A stretch of 64,000 nucleotides of DNA, from positions 372,001 to 436,000 of the forward strand of contig NZ_CP015579.1 in the NCBI RefSeq assembly GCF_002163585.1, given 5' to 3'. Under the pieces are notes generated by a model, which was not told the origin of the DNA, ran no database searches, and saw only the letters and a program-made list of their open reading frames with translations. Of this stretch, positions 45,680 to 55,551 are shown piece by piece; the first letter of the stretch is position 1, and each line of letters opens with the position of its first letter. Origin of the DNA: Tatumella citrea. GTDB lineage: Bacteria > Pseudomonadota > Gammaproteobacteria > Enterobacterales > Enterobacteriaceae. A program made the translations under genes and the position numbers.

Positions 45680-48600
45680 ATGAATAAACAACGTTACCGC
45701 ATTATTTTCAGCCAGGCTCGTCAATTGTTCATGGTGGTGGCTGATAATGCCGGTGCAGCAGGACGCTCTCCTTCATCTTCCTTTGGACGGGTACAAAAAA
45801 TATCAGCCCGCATTTGCCTGCTAAGCCGTATCCGGTTTGCCTTACTGCTCTGCCTGGGCAGTGTCTGCTTTGCGCCACAGGCAGCGATTGTCGCAGACAG
45901 GACGGCACCTGCCGGCCAGCAACCCACAGTAATCAGCACTGCCAGCGGTGTGGAGCAAGTGAATATTCGTACTCCGGGAACCGGAGGGGTATCGCGCAAT
46001 GTTTTCAGCCGTTTTGATGTCGACAATAAAGGTGTGGTACTGAACAATTCACATGCCGATACACGAACCAGTATTGCCGGTATGGTTACCGCGAATCCCT
46101 GGCTGGCTGGCGGTGAAGCACGCATCATTCTTAATGAAATCAATGCCCGGGATCCCAGCCAGCTTAACGGCTTTATCGAAGTCGCCGGTAAGCAGGCACA
46201 GGTAGTGATCGCTAATCCGGCCGGCATTACCTGCAGTGGCTGCGGATTTATTAATGCCGACCGCGCCACGTTAACTACCGGTCAGGTACAACTCAGTGAG
46301 GGTAATCTGACGGGCTATCGGGTGTCGCAGGGAGAGATCACCATTGGTCCGGGGGGAATGGATACCAGTCGTCAGGATCATACCTTTCTGATCTCCCGGA
46401 CCGTCAAAATTAATGCGGCACTGTGGGCAAAGGATCTGCGGATCACTGCGGGCCGTAACCAGCTGGACGCAGGGAACCGGCAGGTTTCCAGCCTGCAGGG
46501 TGACTCTGGCACCCGACCGGCACTGGCGATTGATGTTTCGCTGCTGGGCGGGATGTATGCCAATAAGATCAAACTGTTGGGTACCGAAAAAGGCGTTGGG
46601 GTCCATAATGCCGGCAATATCGGTGCTTTAGCCGGTAATTTTGAACTGACGGCTGATGGAAAAATTGTTAACCGCGGAAATATTGACAGTAGCGGTAACC
46701 TGGCCCTGAGTTCTGCCACGGGAATCAGCAACAATGGCGCGCTGTATGCTGCAGGCAACGTCGGGTTATCTGCAGACGGCAAAATTAGCAACCAGGGAAC
46801 TATCTACAGCGATAGTCATTTAAGCCTGAGCTCTGCGTCTGACATCAGCAACAGCGGAAGTATGTATGCCACCGGCAATGCACAACTGAGCAGTCAGAGG
46901 ATGCTGGATAATCCCGGCACACTGATGGCGAAGGGTGATCTGCAGGTGCGTAGTACTACCTTTGCCGCCCGCCAGGACAGCACGATAGCCGCAGGCGCGG
47001 GTGCCGACGGAAAGCTTAACGGTTCAGGGAATCTCAGCATTCAGGCCAGAGATCAACTGCAGTCTGAAGGACGATTGCTGGCAGGGGATAAGCTGGCGTT
47101 AAGTAGCCAGCAGATAGTGCTTAACGGCAGTGAAGTGTCGGCAGATGAGGTGGTGATTGACAGTGGGAAACAGGGGCTGACACTCAGCAACCAAAGCTCA
47201 GTACAGGCACGCCGCCAGCTTTCCGTCACCAGCCGGGGGGCTTTGCTGAACGGCAGTAGTGTGTTGGCCTCCTCAGGCGATGCACAAATAGCGGTTAACG
47301 GACTGCTGGATAATCGCGGCAGAATCACCGCCGGTAAACGACTCAGCATGAATTCTGCAGAGTTAATCAATCATTCTGCCGGAGAAATCAGTGGTGATCA
47401 GACCCAGATAACCGCCACCTCGACCCTGACTAATCAGGGACTGATTGATGGTGCCGACAGCTGGTTGCAGTCAGGTTATCTGATTAACCAGGGCACAGGG
47501 CGGATCTATGGCGACCGGCTGTCGATCACTACCGGAACGCTCGATAATCTGTCCCTGAATAATTCCGCCGCGACCCTGGCTGGCCGACAACGGCTGGATA
47601 TCGGTGCAAAGCAGATTAATAACACAGATCATTCACTGATCTACAGCGGTGGGGATCTACTGATCGGCGGTGGGCTGAATGCCAACGGGCAGGCGGAGGG
47701 AAGCGCCGGTTCACTGGTGAATCATGCGGCGACAGTAGAAGCAGCGGGAAATCTGTCACTGGCGGCAGACAGTATCATTAACCGTAATGCCGGGCTGAAG
47801 ACTCAGCTGACTGTCACCGAAAATGCCCGTCACCATGAAGCGGTACTGAAAGGCGAAATCACCCGTTTTGACTGGGCAGATATCGATACCAGCTATAAAA
47901 ATAAATATGACGTTCAGGATGCCATTATGCCGGATGGCAGCAGGAATAATGATTTTTATGAATATGACTATCAGCGGGTAGTCACAGAGACCGAAATCAC
48001 TTTCAGTGATCCCGGCAGGATTCTGGCGGGCGGTAATTTGCTGCTGTCCGGCAGGCAACTGGATAATTATGACAGCCAGATCATCTCGGGTGGCTCACTG
48101 ATCGCCGCTCCCGGGCTGGTGGTAAATAACATCGCGACTACCGGGGTGCGGATCGTCCGGGATTCGGGCTCCGAGGTTCACTGGTATGCAAAGAAGAAAA
48201 AGCGGCCGAACGGATCAGTAAAAACTACCCAGGGAAAAAAACGTATCAGCTATCTTCCCGGGGCCGTGGTACAGACTATCGATCCCGGGATCAGCCAGAT
48301 CATCGGGAATCAGACCGTGACCGGCAGCACGACAACCGTGGCTGATCGCCATACATCTGACAGTATTGACACCATTCGTTTGCCCGAAAGCAGCCTGTAC
48401 CGCGTAAAGCCCGATCCACGGGTCGGTTATCTGGTGGAAACCGATCCACGTTTTACCCAACAGAAACAGTGGCTCGGCAGTGACTATATGCTCAATGCCC
48501 TGACACAGAATCACAATCAGGTTCTGAAACGGCTGGGGGATGGCTACTACGAACAACAGCTACTGCGCGAACAGATAACCCAACAAACCGGTCAGCGTTA

Positions 48601-51600
48601 TCTTAATGGTTATCATGATGATAATGATCAGTTTAAGGCGCTGATGAATGCCGGGATAACCTTTGCAGAGCAATATTCTCTGGTTCCCGGGGTAGCTCTT
48701 ACCGCTGAACAGATGGCATTACTGACCAGTGATATGGTCTGGATGGTAAAACGCGAGGTGACCCTTGCGGATGGCAGTCGGCAGACCGTACTGACGCCGC
48801 AGCTTTATCTGCAAACTACCCGCGGGCATCCTCTGACCAGCGCAGTTTTTTCCGGGAAACAGCTGGTGATGGATACCGGGCAGGCATTGATCAACAGTGG
48901 CAATCTGCTGGCACAACAGGATCTGCGCATTAAGGCCGGGTCGGTGGTAAACCACGGGAGGATGACCGGTGAACAGCTGACCATTACCAGCACCGGAGAT
49001 TTCATAAATCAGGGCGGAGTACTGGAAGCAGGGAAGGCCCTGCAGATCGCGGCGGGCGGCAATCTGATCAGCCGTAGTACGCTGTCGGGTGCTGAGGATC
49101 AACAGATTATAGACAGGCAGGCCGGGATCTACCTGCAGAATACCGACGGGACACTGCAATTGTCGGCAGAAGATACGCTGCGGCTGACAGCCAGTCGGGT
49201 GGACAGTGCAGGAAATCTGGTATTACAGGCCGGGCAGGACCTGCTGTTGGATATGCTGACGATTACCGGCAGCGAATACAGTGATTTTGGCGGAAGTAAT
49301 ACCCGCAGTCTGAGCTGGCAGCAGGACAGTGGAACGGCTGTCACCAGTGGTGGTGACCTGACTCTCTCTGCCCGGCGTAATCTGACGGCTCAGGCTGCGG
49401 AGGTTATCGCTGCCGGTCATCTGTCGGCTACAGCCGGGCAGGATCTGCAACTGCTGACCGGTAATACTGGCTGGCATCTGACTGAACACAGTAAACAGAG
49501 CAGTGGCTCCGCTATCAGTAAAGAAACCCGCGAAAGTCACGATGAAATACAGGTCAGCCAGGCAACCGGCTCGCTGTTTAGCGGTCATTCAGTCGATTTG
49601 CGATCGGGTCAGTCGCTGGAGGTTCAGGGCAGCAGTATTGCCGGGGACAGCAATGTCAGCCTGTCAGCAGGGACTTCTCTGATACTGAGCGGTGCAGCGG
49701 AAAGCCGTGAAGAAATTCACTGGAGCAAACTCAAGAGCAGTGGTCTGTCCGGTACCGGTGGTGTAGGGGTAAGCATCGGATCGCAAAGCCTGAAGATAAC
49801 GGATACCGGAGCCACTGAGGGCAGCAAAGCCAGTATGCTGGGCAGCATCGACGGGGACCTGAACCTGAGCGCCGGTGACACTCTGACAGTGAGTGGCGCT
49901 GACTTACTGGCCGGAAATGATCTTCGTTTATCAGCCAGCCAGGTCGATATTCTGGCGGAACAAACCCGTAGCCAGCAGAGGCGTACTGTTGAACAAAAAC
50001 AGAGTGGTTTTACTCTGGCTGTCTCAGGTGCCGCAGGTAGTCTGGTGAGTTCGGCGATTTCGGGTGTTAAGCAAGCCACAGAACAAAGCAGCGGGCGGGT
50101 TGCCGTTCTGGAAAATATGAAAACGGCCCTGAGTGCTACACAGGCGGTTCAGAGTGTCCGGCTGGCGGAGGCCAGCGGCAATGGAGCGGCCAGTATTATC
50201 GGGCTAAATCTTTCTTATGGCAGCCAGTCTTCAACCTCGGAACAGACCAGTCAACAGGTGGTGAGTGAGGGCAGTAGTCTCGCCGCAGCAAATCATCTGA
50301 CAATTCAGGCCACCGGCGGTGATATCAATGTACAGGGCAGCCGTTTGCAGGCGGGGAATACCCTCGACCTGCAGGCGCAACGTGATGTGAATTTAATCTC
50401 TGCAGAAAACAGCTGGCAACAGCAAGGCCGGAATGAGAGTCATGGCAGTTCGGTGGGGGCTGCGGTGAGTGCCGGCGGCGTTATGGTTAATGCCTCGGTA
50501 AACAAAGGCAAAGGCCATGAGAACGGACAGGGAGTCTCCCACAGTGAGACGGTAATAAATGCCGGACATGCGCTGAATATTAACAGTGGTCGTGATATCA
50601 CCTTGCAGGGGGCACAGGCCAGTGCTGATGCAGTTACCGTGAGGGCGGAACGTCATCTGACACTGAGCAGTGAACAGGACAGTGATGATTACGATATGCA
50701 GCAAAAAAATGTCAGTGCCGGAGCCAGTGCCGGTGCTGGTTCTGCCAGCGCTTCGTACTCTGCCAGTAAAGATAATATGCGTAGTCGTTATCAGTCGGTA
50801 CAGGAACAGACCGGGTTCTTTGCCGGTCAGGGAGGCTTTAGCATATATTCCGGTGAGCATACCCAACTGAACGGCGCAGTGATAAGTTCCACAGCGGCGG
50901 CCGATAAAAACAGCCTGAATACCGGTACTCTGGGTTTTACCGATATACAAAATCACGCCGAATACAGTGTCAGTCACCAGGCAAGTGGTGCATCCGGAGG
51001 GGTGGGTATCAATCCCGGCCAGCTTGCCGCCGGACAACTGGTCACCAGTATGGCCAGCCAGTTATTAAGTGGCATGAACGATTCTGACAATGACAGTTCA
51101 GTGACCGGCTCAGCAGTCAGCGCAGGAGCCCTCACTGTCCGGGACCAGCAACAACAGTTACAGGACCCTGATACGCTCAGCCGTGATGCTGCCAATGCTC
51201 ATCAGACATTATCAGTGATCTTCAATAAGGAACAGCAACAGGAGCGGATAAAAACGGCTCAGTTGATCAGCGAAATTGGCGTACAGGTCAGTGATATTGC
51301 CCTGACACAAGGGGCGATTATTGCGACCAGAGACGCTAACGACAAGATGAAGAACGTCTCGCCAGAGCAGTTGAAAACGGCAGAAGCTGACTGGCGCAAA
51401 GCCAATCCGGGCAAAGCGCCAACAGCAGATGATATCAGCGGCCAGGCTTACCAGACGTTATATAACCAGGCGTTTAACGAGAGCGGATTTGGTACCGGCG
51501 GTAAGGTTCTACAGGCTATCCAGGCCGCTACCGCAGTGGTACAGGGACTGGCAGGGGGAGATCTGGCAAAAGCCGTTGCGGGCGGTTCAGCGCCTTATCT

Positions 51601-52753
51601 GGCAGAGGCCATTCACAATATGACCACTGACTCATCAGGCAACGTCAACACCGGAGCGAACCTGATGGCTCACGCCGTGCTGGGTGCTATGGTGGCGCAG
51701 ATCAATGGAGACAGTGCACTGGCGGGTGCAGCCGGGGCAACCACCGGTGAGTTTATCGCGCAGCAGCTGTATCCGGGCATTGACCGGGACAAACTAAGTG
51801 AAGATCAGAAACAGACCATCGGCGCACTGGCGACGCTGGCGGCGGGTCTTGCGGGCGGCGTTGTCGGTGACAGCACGGCAGATGCGGTGGCCGGGGCGCA
51901 GGCGGGGGAAAATGCGGTTGAGAATAACTTCCTGAGTAACACCGACTCCGACAAGCTCGCTAAAGCCATAGAGAAAATAAAGCAGGGTGATAAGTCACTG
52001 GCTGCGGCGAATGAGCTGATTAAGCTGGAAAACGCCGATAAGCGCAGTGATGTGCTGGTGGATAAGTTCACCCGAGACCCTTCACAAATAAGCAGCACTG
52101 AGCGGGCAGAACTGGCAGGTTATTTGCGTGTTTATGCGTCTGAGATGGAAAAGGAATATGGTCCGGCAGTATCGCAGGAACTGGTTAAAGGTCTGCTGTC
52201 GGGTCAGGACTATATCAAACGTGCACCAGACTCAGAGGCCATGCCAAAAGCACAAACTATTATGAATACCTGGGGCTACCATAAATCCAATGCCAGCATT
52301 GGTGATGCGCCGCTAATGTTTGGCAGCAGCGTGTTGGGCACCACGATAAAAGAAGGAATGGCGTTAAATGCAACTATCGGCGTGGGTGTTAATACCGGTG
52401 TTCAGCTTAGCGGAAATGATCCGTTCAGCTATGTAGATGCAATTATGGCGGGAATAACATCAGTAGCGACAACCGGAAAAGGTATTATCGTCTCAACACC
52501 TATTAATATGGGTGGAGCAGCAATTAGTAGCAGAATTAAAGGGGAGGATCCGACGAATTCAGTAATTGGAGCTGGTCTGGGTTCATTATCTGGTGGCGGT
52601 ATGGGAAAGGTCATATCAGGGTCTATGGGATCATCTGTCAAAGGGGGAACATCAGATATCATTAGCAATATTGGGGGTTCGATTACGAGTGAAGTTATTG
52701 GGAATGTTACAAAAGGAACACTTGATGAAGCTGATAAATCCATCAAAAATTGA
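45680..52753 (+). CDS. CdiA-like two-partner secretion exoprotein (TpsA) with VENN-type C-terminal toxin module
   Basis: A 2357-residue secreted protein of the filamentous haemagglutinin/CdiA type. The N-terminus has the ESPR extension (MNKQRYRIIFSQARQLFMVV), a hydrophobic signal core near residues 48-66, and the TPS secretion domain (about 70-320) with NPAGITCSGCGFINADRATL. A long stretch of haemagglutinin-like repeats follows. The pretoxin region ends in AVENNF (VENN at about 2080-2083), leaving about 274 residues of C-terminal module. Its last 100 residues are rich in Gly, Ser and hydrophobic stretches, as in some membrane-acting CDI toxins; that reading is inference. No tpsB/cdiB gene is present in the window. 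Confidence 0.9.
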   Translation: MNKQRYRIIFSQARQLFMVVADNAGAAGRSPSSSFGRVQKISARICLLSRIRFALLLCLGSVCFAPQAAIVADRTAPAGQQPTVISTASGVEQVNIRTPGTGGVSRNVFSRFDVDNKGVVLNNSHADTRTSIAGMVTANPWLAGGEARIILNEINARDPSQLNGFIEVAGKQAQVVIANPAGITCSGCGFINADRATLTTGQVQLSEGNLTGYRVSQGEITIGPGGMDTSRQDHTFLISRTVKINAALWAKDLRITAGRNQLDAGNRQVSSLQGDSGTRPALAIDVSLLGGMYANKIKLLGTEKGVGVHNAGNIGALAGNFELTADGKIVNRGNIDSSGNLALSSATGISNNGALYAAGNVGLSADGKISNQGTIYSDSHLSLSSASDISNSGSMYATGNAQLSSQRMLDNPGTLMAKGDLQVRSTTFAARQDSTIAAGAGADGKLNGSGNLSIQARDQLQSEGRLLAGDKLALSSQQIVLNGSEVSADEVVIDSGKQGLTLSNQSSVQARRQLSVTSRGALLNGSSVLASSGDAQIAVNGLLDNRGRITAGKRLSMNSAELINHSAGEISGDQTQITATSTLTNQGLIDGADSWLQSGYLINQGTGRIYGDRLSITTGTLDNLSLNNSAATLAGRQRLDIGAKQINNTDHSLIYSGGDLLIGGGLNANGQAEGSAGSLVNHAATVEAAGNLSLAADSIINRNAGLKTQLTVTENARHHEAVLKGEITRFDWADIDTSYKNKYDVQDAIMPDGSRNNDFYEYDYQRVVTETEITFSDPGRILAGGNLLLSGRQLDNYDSQIISGGSLIAAPGLVVNNIATTGVRIVRDSGSEVHWYAKKKKRPNGSVKTTQGKKRISYLPGAVVQTIDPGISQIIGNQTVTGSTTTVADRHTSDSIDTIRLPESSLYRVKPDPRVGYLVETDPRFTQQKQWLGSDYMLNALTQNHNQVLKRLGDGYYEQQLLREQITQQTGQRYLNGYHDDNDQFKALMNAGITFAEQYSLVPGVALTAEQMALLTSDMVWMVKREVTLADGSRQTVLTPQLYLQTTRGHPLTSAVFSGKQLVMDTGQALINSGNLLAQQDLRIKAGSVVNHGRMTGEQLTITSTGDFINQGGVLEAGKALQIAAGGNLISRSTLSGAEDQQIIDRQAGIYLQNTDGTLQLSAEDTLRLTASRVDSAGNLVLQAGQDLLLDMLTITGSEYSDFGGSNTRSLSWQQDSGTAVTSGGDLTLSARRNLTAQAAEVIAAGHLSATAGQDLQLLTGNTGWHLTEHSKQSSGSAISKETRESHDEIQVSQATGSLFSGHSVDLRSGQSLEVQGSSIAGDSNVSLSAGTSLILSGAAESREEIHWSKLKSSGLSGTGGVGVSIGSQSLKITDTGATEGSKASMLGSIDGDLNLSAGDTLTVSGADLLAGNDLRLSASQVDILAEQTRSQQRRTVEQKQSGFTLAVSGAAGSLVSSAISGVKQATEQSSGRVAVLENMKTALSATQAVQSVRLAEASGNGAASIIGLNLSYGSQSSTSEQTSQQVVSEGSSLAAANHLTIQATGGDINVQGSRLQAGNTLDLQAQRDVNLISAENSWQQQGRNESHGSSVGAAVSAGGVMVNASVNKGKGHENGQGVSHSETVINAGHALNINSGRDITLQGAQASADAVTVRAERHLTLSSEQDSDDYDMQQKNVSAGASAGAGSASASYSASKDNMRSRYQSVQEQTGFFAGQGGFSIYSGEHTQLNGAVISSTAAADKNSLNTGTLGFTDIQNHAEYSVSHQASGASGGVGINPGQLAAGQLVTSMASQLLSGMNDSDNDSSVTGSAVSAGALTVRDQQQQLQDPDTLSRDAANAHQTLSVIFNKEQQQERIKTAQLISEIGVQVSDIALTQGAIIATRDANDKMKNVSPEQLKTAEADWRKANPGKAPTADDISGQAYQTLYNQAFNESGFGTGGKVLQAIQAATAVVQGLAGGDLAKAVAGGSAPYLAEAIHNMTTDSSGNVNTGANLMAHAVLGAMVAQINGDSALAGAAGATTGEFIAQQLYPGIDRDKLSEDQKQTIGALATLAAGLAGGVVGDSTADAVAGAQAGENAVENNFLSNTDSDKLAKAIEKIKQGDKSLAAANELIKLENADKRSDVLVDKFTRDPSQISSTERAELAGYLRVYASEMEKEYGPAVSQELVKGLLSGQDYIKRAPDSEAMPKAQTIMNTWGYHKSNASIGDAPLMFGSSVLGTTIKEGMALNATIGVGVNTGVQLSGNDPFSYVDAIMAGITSVATTGKGIIVSTPINMGGAAISSRIKGEDPTNSVIGAGLGSLSGGGMGKVISGSMGSSVKGGTSDIISNIGGSITSEVIGNVTKGTLDEADKSIKN

Positions 52754-52766
52754 TCAGGGGGTTAAT

Positions 52767-53000
52767 TTGAACACCCTCATTGTGCTAATAATACGTTGTG
52801 TCATATGCATTTTTATTCTAGCGGTGGTTAGCTGTATTCTTGGCAGGCTAATGGTTTATTTTAAAACTAATGTGTTATTTTTTAATTGGGAAAAAGATCT
52901 TTTTTATTCTTTAAAAGTAGGCATTTCAGCTGGTGCGTTAACAGGGATCGGTATCTGGATAAAAGCAAAAATACAAGAAAGAAAAGAAAATGTTAAATAA
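52767..53000 (+). CDS. Small membrane protein, candidate immunity factor
   Basis: A 77-residue protein with two hydrophobic segments (LIVLIIRCVICIFILAVVS and LKVGISAGALTGIGIWI) and a Lys-rich C-terminus, so it should sit in the inner membrane. I chose TTG 52767 because AGGGGG lies 5 nt upstream; an ATG at 52725 in the same frame would overlap the toxin gene end. It lies 13 bp after the toxin gene, where CDI immunity genes normally lie, and the toxin tail looks membrane-directed. Immunity function is inferred from position. It is AT-rich compared with neighbours. Confidence 0.65.
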   Translation: MNTLIVLIIRCVICIFILAVVSCILGRLMVYFKTNVLFFNWEKDLFYSLKVGISAGALTGIGIWIKAKIQERKENVK

Positions 53001-53032
53001 ACCAATAATAATCTCAGTGTTTGATTGGGACT

Positions 53033-53476
53033 GTTGTTGAGAATAATTTCCCGGGTAATGCCTCTTCGGCGAAACCGGATAAAGCCATGGAGAAGATCAA
53101 GAGCGGTGATAAGTGATTAGCAATTCCCAATGAACTGATTAAGCTGGATAATGCCGACAAACGTAGCGATGTGTTGGTCTCTAAATTGACCAAAGATCCT
53201 TTGCAGATGAGCGGCACGGAACGGGCTGAACTGGCGTGTTATCCGCATGTTTATGCTACTGAAATGGAGAAGTCATATGGCAGGACCATTATAAATACCA
53301 GGGGTTATCATAAATCGAATGCCAGTATTGGTGATGCACCGGGGGTATTTGGCGGTAGTGTGCCGGGTATTGCAGTGAAAGATCTGGCGGCTGATACGGT
53401 AATTGGTATGGGTGTGAATTCCGGGGTTCAGCTTACAGGGAAATATCCTGTCAGCTATTACAATTCATCGAACTAA
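53033..53476 (+). pseudogene. Orphan VENN-type CdiA-CT module 1 (broken)
   Basis: Translation from 53033 gives VVENNFPGNASS and continues in parallel with the C-terminal region of the upstream CdiA-like protein (ELIKLDNADKRSDVLVSKLT, GYHKSNASIGDAP, GMGVNSGVQLTGKYPVSYY). One in-frame stop (TGA 53114) and a short internal deletion after EKSYG break it, and it ends before the variable toxin tail. It is a displaced former toxin tip without N-terminal parts, as seen in many CDI loci. Confidence 0.8.
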
Positions 53477-53567
53477 TACTGGTTCGGAAAAATTCACACT
53501 GTAACATCATAACAATTAATGGATGGATAAGGATTCTTCTTACTACTATATAAAAGGAATTATCTCT

Positions 53568-54245
53568 ATGATTAAAAATAGGATAGCAGGTTCTCTATGC
53601 TTGAGCGTATTACTTCTGGTCGGTTGTGCTACAGAATCCTCTCGTTCTGTTGAAGTCGCTAAAGTTGAAACCGCGCAAACAGTCTGGCAGGGGCAACGTA
53701 CTCTTATAGCGGTGGGGAAATTCGATAACCGCTCAGGCTATATGAATGGCATATTTTCAGATGGTGTGGATCGACTGGGTAATCAGTCGAAAACAATTTT
53801 GGTCACCCATCTGGAACAAACAGGTCGCTTTAATATCCTGGATCGAACCAATATGGATGAGATTAAAACTGAAGCGAACATCAGTGGTAAAGGTCAGTCA
53901 CTGAAAGGTGCAGTCTATGTGATTACTGGCGATATCACTGAATTTGGTCGTAAAGAAACCGGCGACAGGGCACTGTTTGGTATTTTAGGGCGAGGAAAAT
54001 TGCAGGTTGCCTATGCCAAAGTTGCTCTTGCCGTAGTCAATGTCAAAACGTCCGAAGTGGTATTCACTACTCAGGGAGCAGGGGAATATAAGCTGTCTAA
54101 TCGCGAAATCCTTGGCTTTGGCGGTACCGCCAGCTACGACTCCACGTTAAACGGAAAAGTATTGGATCTGGCAATCCGCGAGTCGGTAAATAATCTGGTT
54201 GCTGCTATTGGAAACAACACATGGAATCCGGGAAATACTAATTAA
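53568..54245 (+). CDS. CsgG/HfaB-family lipoprotein
   Basis: A 225-residue lipoprotein with signal peptide and lipobox LLLVGCATE (lipidated Cys near residue 20). The body has the CsgG-like stretch LIAVGKFDNRSGY, FNILDRTNMDEIKTEANISG and VYVITGDITEFG. The protein lacks curli-secretion neighbours. Family members form outer-membrane assemblies or accessory envelope proteins. ATG 53568 follows AAAGGAATTATCTCT. It is first of three lipoprotein genes. Confidence 0.85.
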   Translation: MIKNRIAGSLCLSVLLLVGCATESSRSVEVAKVETAQTVWQGQRTLIAVGKFDNRSGYMNGIFSDGVDRLGNQSKTILVTHLEQTGRFNILDRTNMDEIKTEANISGKGQSLKGAVYVITGDITEFGRKETGDRALFGILGRGKLQVAYAKVALAVVNVKTSEVVFTTQGAGEYKLSNREILGFGGTASYDSTLNGKVLDLAIRESVNNLVAAIGNNTWNPGNTN

Positions 54246-54257
54246 AAGGAATTTAAA

Positions 54258-54602
54258 ATGGTAAAAATTAATAAGGTCATGCTTTACACAACGATGTTAA
54301 TACTGACCGGGTGTGCTGCAAAATCGCCACAAAAAATGTATAACTGGAACGGCTATCAGGATTCTGTTTATCATTTCTACACCAATAAAACCAGCCCGCA
54401 GGAACAAATCGCTACCTTACAGAAGTTGGTTGAACTGTCGAAGGCAAACAATAAGCCAGTTCCTCCGGGTGTTCATGCTCAACTGGGAATGCTTTACGGT
54501 AATACCGGAAATGCAGACCTGGCGATGGGGGAGTTTAATGCGGAAAAAAGTCAGTACCCGGAGTCGGCATCTTATATTAACTTCCTGACGAACAGGAAAT
54601 AA
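54258..54602 (+). CDS. DUF4810-type lipoprotein
   Basis: A 114-residue lipoprotein with lipobox LILTGCAAK (Cys near residue 19). The mature part MYNWNGYQDSVYHFYTNK and the tetratricopeptide-like VPPGVHAQLGMLYGNTGNADLAMGEFNAEKSQYPES are characteristic of the DUF4810 family. It lies between the CsgG-like and DUF799-like genes and is probably a partner of both in an envelope complex of unknown function. Confidence 0.83.
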   Translation: MVKINKVMLYTTMLILTGCAAKSPQKMYNWNGYQDSVYHFYTNKTSPQEQIATLQKLVELSKANNKPVPPGVHAQLGMLYGNTGNADLAMGEFNAEKSQYPESASYINFLTNRK

Positions 54603-54614
54603 AAGGACAATAAT

Positions 54615-55280
54615 ATGAAAGGATTCTTTGCATTATTTACTCTTGCTCTGGCACTATTAGTTACCGGTTGTACTACCGGAAATAAAAAATCGACGGACTA
54701 TTCAGCATTCCGGGAGAGTAAGCCGCGCAGCATTCTGGTGTTGCCGCCTAAAAACCAGTCACCGGATGTCAATGCCAGCAACAGTGTGCTCAGCGTTGTT
54801 ACGATGCCACTGGTTGAGTCCGGATACTATGTATTTCCGGTTGCGGTTGTCAGCGAAACATTCAAACAGAATGGAGTGACTAACCCGGATGACATTCGCT
54901 CCATCCCGCTTAAAAAATTGCACGATACTTTTGGTGCCGATGCCGTGATGTATATTTCAATTACCGATTACGGTACCTCTTATCAGATTGTGAATAGCGA
55001 TACACGAGTGACAGCAACTGCACGTCTGGTGGATTCCCGTACTGGTAAAGAGTTATGGACTGGCGGAGCAACGGCATCGGGCAATGAAAATAAGAATAAT
55101 AGTGGTGGGGGGCTGATTGGCGTTTTATTAACGGCAGCCATTGCACAAATTGCTGATTCCTCCACTGATAAAGCTCATGATATTGCAGAGATTACTGCTG
55201 CACGTATGTTCAGTGCAGGCTCAAACGGTGGTCTGTTGTATGGTCCTCGTTCGCCAGATTACAATAAAACGCCGTTGTAA
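54615..55280 (+). CDS. DUF799-type (GNA1162-like) lipoprotein
   Basis: A 221-residue lipoprotein with lipobox LLVTGCTTG (Cys near residue 19). The body has RSILVLPPKNQSPDVNAS, LVESGYYVFPVAVV and FGADAVMYISITDYG, as in the DUF799/GNA1162 family. It completes the CsgG-DUF4810-DUF799 trio found together in many proteobacteria; the trio is thought to form an outer-membrane-associated assembly but the job is not established. ATG follows AAAAGGACAATAAT. Confidence 0.85.
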   Translation: MKGFFALFTLALALLVTGCTTGNKKSTDYSAFRESKPRSILVLPPKNQSPDVNASNSVLSVVTMPLVESGYYVFPVAVVSETFKQNGVTNPDDIRSIPLKKLHDTFGADAVMYISITDYGTSYQIVNSDTRVTATARLVDSRTGKELWTGGATASGNENKNNSGGGLIGVLLTAAIAQIADSSTDKAHDIAEITAARMFSAGSNGGLLYGPRSPDYNKTPL

Positions 55281-55318
55281 AATTAATTGCGTTTTCTCAA
55301 CAGGGGCACCCATGTTTT

Positions 55319-55531
55319 GCTGATCCTTTTGAGAATAACTTCCTCGGTGCGACATCCTCTGACAAAACCGATGAAGTGATCGAAAAGATTAAGCAGGGCG
55401 ATAGATCCTTATCCGCCTCTGATGAACTGATTAAGCCGGAAAATGCGGACCAACGTAGTGACGTCCTGATGGTTAAATTCACTAAAGCCCCTTTGCAGAT
55501 GAGCCGCAAGGAACGTACTTCACTAATTTAA
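55319..55531 (+). pseudogene. Orphan VENN-type CdiA-CT module 2 (fragment)
   Basis: Translation from 55319 gives ADPFENNFLGATSSD, then EKIKQGDRSLSASDELIKPE and QRSDVLMVKFTKAPLQMS, ending in KERTSLI and TAA. It parallels the pretoxin segment of the CdiA-like protein and module 1 but stops before the toxin, and the VENN reads FENN. It lies on the far side of the lipoprotein operon from module 1. Confidence 0.75.
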
Positions 55532-55551
55532 ATAAATTAAAAAGGAATTTT

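Noticed and set aside
53568..55280. Interpretation of the CsgG-like gene as part of a curli operon
   Set aside because: No csgA, csgB, csgD, csgE or csgF neighbour; the DUF4810 and DUF799 partners define a different, non-curli trio.
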